Shown: piece by piece, positions 60,839-64,000 of the stretch
Position numbering within the stretch: the first letter of the stretch is position 1
How the letters are laid out: each line of letters opens with the position of its first letter
Assembly: GCA_963805925.1 (NCBI GenBank)
Contig: CAWDWB010000003.1
Location: forward strand, 1,426,001-1,490,000
Direction: 5' to 3'
Length of the DNA: 64,000 nucleotides
From: CAMPKL01 sp963805925
Lineage (GTDB): Bacteria > Acidobacteriota > Terriglobia > Bryobacterales > UBA6623
Notes under the pieces: generated by a model
What the model was told of the DNA's origin: nothing
What the model saw: the letters and a program-made list of their open reading frames with translations, nothing else
Databases searched by the model: none
Position numbers and translations under genes: made by a program

Positions 60839-61959
60839 ACCGCCGCAATCCGTGAGAGCCTGAGCATCTTGCGCACGGCCTCTCGCTGGTCGCCCGTTTC
60901 CTTGAGCGCCGTCAATTGCCGGCGAGCCCAAGTCGGTTCCGCCGCGAACGATCGGGCGCGCTCGAGCCCTACTTGCGCTCCGATCGCCTCGGCCGTGCCC
61001 CAGAGCCGGTCGATCAGCTGCAGCAACATCTCGCGAGCGGACTGCGGTTGCAGATTCTCTGAATCAATCAGCATGGCGTCGAGTCCATAGCGCTCGGCGC
61101 GCCAAACATTCTGCCGCACTAGCATGGGATGACTGTCGTGCTGATATGTTCCCTCTTCGATTTCTTCCGACAAGGCGCTCACCAGACATTGGACCAAGGC
61201 AGCGAGCGCGATCGCATCGTCTAAGCAGCCGGGCATATCGCACACGCGAACTTCGACAGTCCCAAAATTATGGTGCGGCCGAACAAACCACCAGATATCG
61301 CGAATCGAATTGATAAATCCCGTCTCTTCGAGGTGATTCAGCAGCCACACATACTCGCTCCAGTTGCGCATCAGCGGAGGCAAACCGGCGGTGGGAAGCG
61401 CTTCCATGATCTTCAATCGGTGGGACTCCAAGCCCGTGACGCGGCCCTCCCACCAAGGGCTGTTGCAGCTCAGCGCGATGAACAGGGGCAGGTAGCGCAT
61501 AATCCGATCGCAGATCATGACTGCCTTATCACCCGAGTCCACACCCACATGCACATGCAGGCCAAACGTCACCAGTTGGCGCCCAACATCCTGCAACAAT
61601 TCGAGCAGCTGTGCGTAACGCTCGTTCTCGGTCGGCTGCTGATCCCGCCACGATGAGAACGGATGCGAGCCGCTCCAGTACAGCGCTGCGCCGAGATCGT
61701 CCGCGACCTTCTCAACGGCCTCAATCTTGCTTCTCAGATCGCGGCAAACGTCTTCGACCGTTTCCCCTACGCCCGAGTTGATCTCGACATAGCACTGCAT
61801 CAACTCCGGCTTTACCGCTCGACGAAGTTCACCAGGTAAACGTTCGAGGATAGCCGGACACGCGCTGGTGAGTTCCATCGTCCGCGCGTCGACGAGCGCG
61901 AACTCCAACTCGACTCCAAGCGTCGGCCTGTCGTTGGGTTGGAAGCGAATCTTAGCCAT
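60835..61959 (-). CDS. Carboxylate-amine ligase YbdK/GCS2 family
   Basis: 374 residues, ATP-dependent glutamate-cysteine-ligase type 2 fold. Markers: TLGVELEFALVDARTMELTS at the N-terminus, the metal/ATP region WSGSHPFSSWRDQQPTENER, and LVTFGLHVHVGVDSGDKAVM. The family includes weak gamma-glutamylcysteine ligases and peptide-bond-forming ligases of unknown substrate. It shares four bases with the end of the PP2C-type gene. No gshB is nearby. Confidence 0.92.
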   Translation of the reverse strand: MAKIRFQPNDRPTLGVELEFALVDARTMELTSACPAILERLPGELRRAVKPELMQCYVEINSGVGETVEDVCRDLRSKIEAVEKVADDLGAALYWSGSHPFSSWRDQQPTENERYAQLLELLQDVGRQLVTFGLHVHVGVDSGDKAVMICDRIMRYLPLFIALSCNSPWWEGRVTGLESHRLKIMEALPTAGLPPLMRNWSEYVWLLNHLEETGFINSIRDIWWFVRPHHNFGTVEVRVCDMPGCLDDAIALAALVQCLVSALSEEIEEGTYQHDSHPMLVRQNVWRAERYGLDAMLIDSENLQPQSAREMLLQLIDRLWGTAEAIGAQVGLERARSFAAEPTWARRQLTALKETGDQREAVRKMLRLSRIAAV

Positions 61960-61971
61960 GGCGAGCCTAGT

Positions 61972-63198
61972 CTAACCTTCTCGTCGAGGCCTTGCCGCGA
62001 GAATCACGGCCCTGGCGATGATCCGCACGCCGTAACCGAGCGCACGCTCGTCGATGTCGAACAGTGGCGAGTGCAGCGGCGCCGCCGGCCCACCCCCCGC
62101 AGCAACCCCCAGTCGAAACATGGCGCCAGGAACCTTTTCCAAATAAGCTGCGAAATCTTCGCCGCCCATGCTCGGCCGGGGAACTTCCTCGACGTTGCTC
62201 GGACCCAACGTTCTCTGCGCCGCTTCGCGCAAGATCGCGTTCGCTCCCGGATCGTTGATGACCGCACCGAGACCTTGATCGAAAAATATCTCCAGCGTCA
62301 CGTCCGACGCTTCGGAAATTCCGCGCGTCAGGCGCCGCAGCTTCTCCTTCGTTGCCTCGCGGACCTTCGGATCCAGCGTGCGTAGCGTTCCCTCCATTTC
62401 CACTTGTTCGGGAATCACGTTCGCGTTGTAGCCGCCTTGGATTCGTCCAATCGTGACGACGACCGGATTCTGACTATCGACCGAGCGGGGAATCAGCGAG
62501 TAGATCGCCGTCAGCAACTGGGCCGAGGCGGCAATCGGGTCCTGCGACTCATGCGGACGGGCCGCATGGCCGCCCCGGCCCGTTGCTCGAATACGGAACT
62601 CATCGCACGAAGCCGTCAGCGCCCCGTCCCGCACACCGGCCGTCCCGACTCGGCGAGACGGATCCACGTGCAATGCAAACACCGACGAGACGTCCTCCAG
62701 CGCGCCCTGCTGGGTCATTTCGACGGCGCCGACAGCCGTCTCCTCGGACGGTTGAAAGATCGCCCGCCAGGCGACGGGCCAAGGCAAGGAGCCTTGTTGA
62801 TCAAGCCGTTGCAGCAGCAAGGTCACTCCGGCGGCAACTGCCGTGTGTGCGTCGTGTCCGCAAGCGTGCATCACGCCGTCACGTCGACTGCGATACGCAA
62901 CCGTCTTGTCGTCGTGGAGGCGCAGCGCGTCTAGGTCCGCCCGGAAAGCGATCCGCGAAACGCCCTCTTCAGCTGGGCCATCCACAAGCAAGCCGTTGCG
63001 GGCGGCCACGACTCGGCAGTTCAATCCCGCCGCCTCAAATCGCGAGCGCACTGTCTCGACGGAACCAAATTCTTCGCCGCTCGGCTCTGGCTCCATGTGC
63101 AGACGGCGTCGAATCTCGACGACATCCGCATCGATGTCGCAAGCTCCAGCATCCAGAGCTTCTTCCCAGTCGGTGTGAGCAGCGGTAAATGTATCCAT
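61972..63198 (-). CDS. M20-family amidohydrolase / carboxypeptidase
   Basis: 408 residues from the ATG at 63198 (MDTFTAAHTDWEEALDAGAC); an ATG at 63249 is an alternative. The metal ligands are seen as MHACGHDAHTAVAAG and the later Glu/His (PSEETAVGAVEM, FALHVDPSRRVG). The C-terminal SMGGEDFAAYLEKVPGAMFR is diagnostic of the AbgA/HipO (N-acyl amino acid amidohydrolase) subfamily. It cleaves N-acyl or N-carbamoyl amino acids. It lies 12 bases after (downstream in coordinates of) YbdK, likely in the same operon. Confidence 0.92.
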   Translation of the reverse strand: MDTFTAAHTDWEEALDAGACDIDADVVEIRRRLHMEPEPSGEEFGSVETVRSRFEAAGLNCRVVAARNGLLVDGPAEEGVSRIAFRADLDALRLHDDKTVAYRSRRDGVMHACGHDAHTAVAAGVTLLLQRLDQQGSLPWPVAWRAIFQPSEETAVGAVEMTQQGALEDVSSVFALHVDPSRRVGTAGVRDGALTASCDEFRIRATGRGGHAARPHESQDPIAASAQLLTAIYSLIPRSVDSQNPVVVTIGRIQGGYNANVIPEQVEMEGTLRTLDPKVREATKEKLRRLTRGISEASDVTLEIFFDQGLGAVINDPGANAILREAAQRTLGPSNVEEVPRPSMGGEDFAAYLEKVPGAMFRLGVAAGGGPAAPLHSPLFDIDERALGYGVRIIARAVILAARPRREG

Positions 63199-63304
63199 GC
63201 GAATCAGCCCAGGCGTGCGCGACGCCTTTTGCACTCTAGCAATCTCCATTGAGCGGAAACTAGGCAATGTTCCGTCCTCCACACTGGTACTCTGATGGAG
63301 CGGC

Positions 63305-63733
63305 ATGACTTGGACGAATAAGCTGAAGAAAGCAATCGGTCTCTATACCGACCCCGCCTGGTTTGATGCGGCCAGGGCAGGCGACGTCGCCGTACTCGAA
63401 GGCTTCCTGAAATCCGGCGTCCGCGTCAACGCCCGCGACGAGTGGGACGACACGGCTTTGACCTGGGCCGCGCAGAATGGCCGCACCGAAGCGTGCCGCA
63501 TTCTAGCCAAGGCAGGCGCCGACCTCAACGCCAGTCAATACGAGGGCGCCACGGCGCTTATCCTCGCCGCTGACCGCGGCCACCTCGAAACTGTTCGCGT
63601 CTTGGTCGAAGCCGGCGCGGACCTCAACCTCCACCACGGCAAAGAAGATAAGCCCGTCCTCGCATTCGCCGCTCGCGGAGGCCATCGAGAAGTTGTCGAT
63701 TACCTGCAGGAGCAGGGAGCCGGCTGGCGCTAA
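63305..63733 (+). CDS. Ankyrin-repeat protein
   Basis: 142 residues, about three to four ankyrin repeats, with DTALTWAAQNGRTEACRILA, GATALILAADRGHLETVRVL and a C-terminal FAARGGHREVVDYLQEQGAG. An N-terminal helix (WTNKLKKAIGLYTDPAWFDA) precedes them. It has no signal sequence and is likely a cytoplasmic interaction protein. It is divergent from the M20 gene and 55 bp upstream of the tRNA. Confidence 0.9.
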   Translation: MTWTNKLKKAIGLYTDPAWFDAARAGDVAVLEGFLKSGVRVNARDEWDDTALTWAAQNGRTEACRILAKAGADLNASQYEGATALILAADRGHLETVRVLVEAGADLNLHHGKEDKPVLAFAARGGHREVVDYLQEQGAGWR

Positions 63734-63788
63734 CCGTCAAGCGGAACACCCGGGAATCCGGTATCATCGATAAAGCTCTTCCCGGTGT

Positions 63789-63865
63789 CGGGGCGTAGCG
63801 CAGCCTGGTAGCGCGCTTGCTTCGGGAGCAAGAGGTCCCGAGTTCGAATCTCGGCGCCCCGACCA
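63789..63865 (+). tRNA. tRNA-Pro (anticodon CGG), CCA encoded
   Basis: The 77-base sequence starts CGGGGCG and its acceptor pairs with CGCCCCG. The D-arm is GCGCAGCCTGGTAGCGC, the anticodon loop TTCGGGA gives CGG (read at 63822-63824), and the TPsiC arm is GAGTTCGAATCTC. The 3' CCA is encoded. It matches the tRNA-Pro pattern of other bacteria. No integrase or repeated 3' end was found nearby. Confidence 0.97.
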
Positions 63866-63922
63866 TCTATCCCCTTAGTTTTCAACACTGCCTTTTCTCT
63901 CTCACACTCGTGACGACGGAAA

Positions 63923-63944
63923 CGTAAAGAAACCGTCAAGAAAC
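63923..63944 (+). promoter_or_regulatory. Tandem 11-bp direct repeat near the right edge
   Basis: CGTAAAGAAAC is followed at once by CGTCAAGAAAC, ten of eleven bases identical. The preceding GACGGAAA and the following CCGTCAAAG weakly continue the pattern. Eleven-base direct repeats fit an OmpR/PhoB-type operator. The regulated gene would lie beyond the window. Confidence 0.45.
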
Positions 63945-64000
63945 TGGCGCTAGCTTGCCAGCACCGTCAAAGAAGTCTCGCTGTGCTCGTTCGCCTGGCG

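Noticed and set aside
63789..63865. tRNA-Pro as an integration (att) site
   Set aside because: No integrase gene or repeated tRNA 3' end was seen in the window.
1..64000. CRISPR array, insertion sequence or prophage
   Set aside because: No regularly spaced repeats, transposase, integrase or phage structural proteins were recognised on either strand.

Overview
The window is about 60% G+C, gene-dense DNA from a free-living Gram-negative bacterium. Gene content points to Acidobacteriota, probably a Bryobacter/Solibacter-like lineage. The indicators are secreted PQQ-type beta-propeller proteins, a DUF1080 protein, a sulfatase, menaquinone synthesis by the futalosine route, FHA-GAF-SpoIIE phosphatase signalling, and MacA/MacB/TolC-type efflux clusters. 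This placement is an inference from gene families; no rRNA lies in the window. No insertion sequence, prophage, integrase or CRISPR array was seen.

Layout: 1-3.65 kb (minus) dprA-topA. 3.7-9.1 kb holds a lipoprotein-type sulfatase, a sugar operon (Gfo/Idh/MocA oxidoreductase, small protein, nucleotidyltransferase), a YbjQ-like protein and an amidohydrolase. 9.2-11.3 kb is leuCD behind a tiny Leu-rich (CTA-rich) leader ORF. 11.2-11.95 kb is a long structured-looking intergenic region, followed by a multicopper oxidase and an RDD membrane protein. 14.8-19.7 kb is an F1-only ATP synthase operon, atpHAGDC. 19.7-25.3 kb is a phosphate-uptake locus that was duplicated in tandem. One copy is intact (receiver, Na/Pi transporter, OprP-like porin, phoU). 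In the other the first two genes have decayed to short relics and only the porin survives.

25.4-34.8 kb carries a membrane-anchored hypothetical, a frameshifted dienelactone hydrolase, an epimerase, aroDE-trpE-trpG, an orphan MacB/LolD-type ATPase and a class V aminotransferase. 34.8-41.9 kb (minus) is an unusual operon of three secreted PQQ-type propellers, a LuxE/PaaK-like adenylate-forming enzyme and an Fe-alcohol dehydrogenase. 42.0-50.3 kb is an export operon with three tandem adaptors, an FtsX/MacB-like permease without an ATPase domain, and a TolC-like protein. It ends in back-to-back terminators next to a strongly folded 180-nt sequence.

50.6-63.9 kb carries a rhodanese, an ArsC/Spx-like protein, a PhoD-type phosphatase, a five-haem cytochrome c, mqnA-mqnC, a pair of proteins built from a shared repeat, a DUF1080 protein, a Fur-family regulator, an FHA-GAF-PP2C phosphatase, a YbdK-like ligase, an M20 amidohydrolase, an ankyrin protein and tRNA-Pro(CGG). 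The best candidates for something new are the propeller/LuxE-like/Fe-ADH operon, the duplicated and decaying Pho locus with its 11-bp repeat boxes, the leuC leader ORF and the folded RNA candidate at 50.4-50.6 kb.
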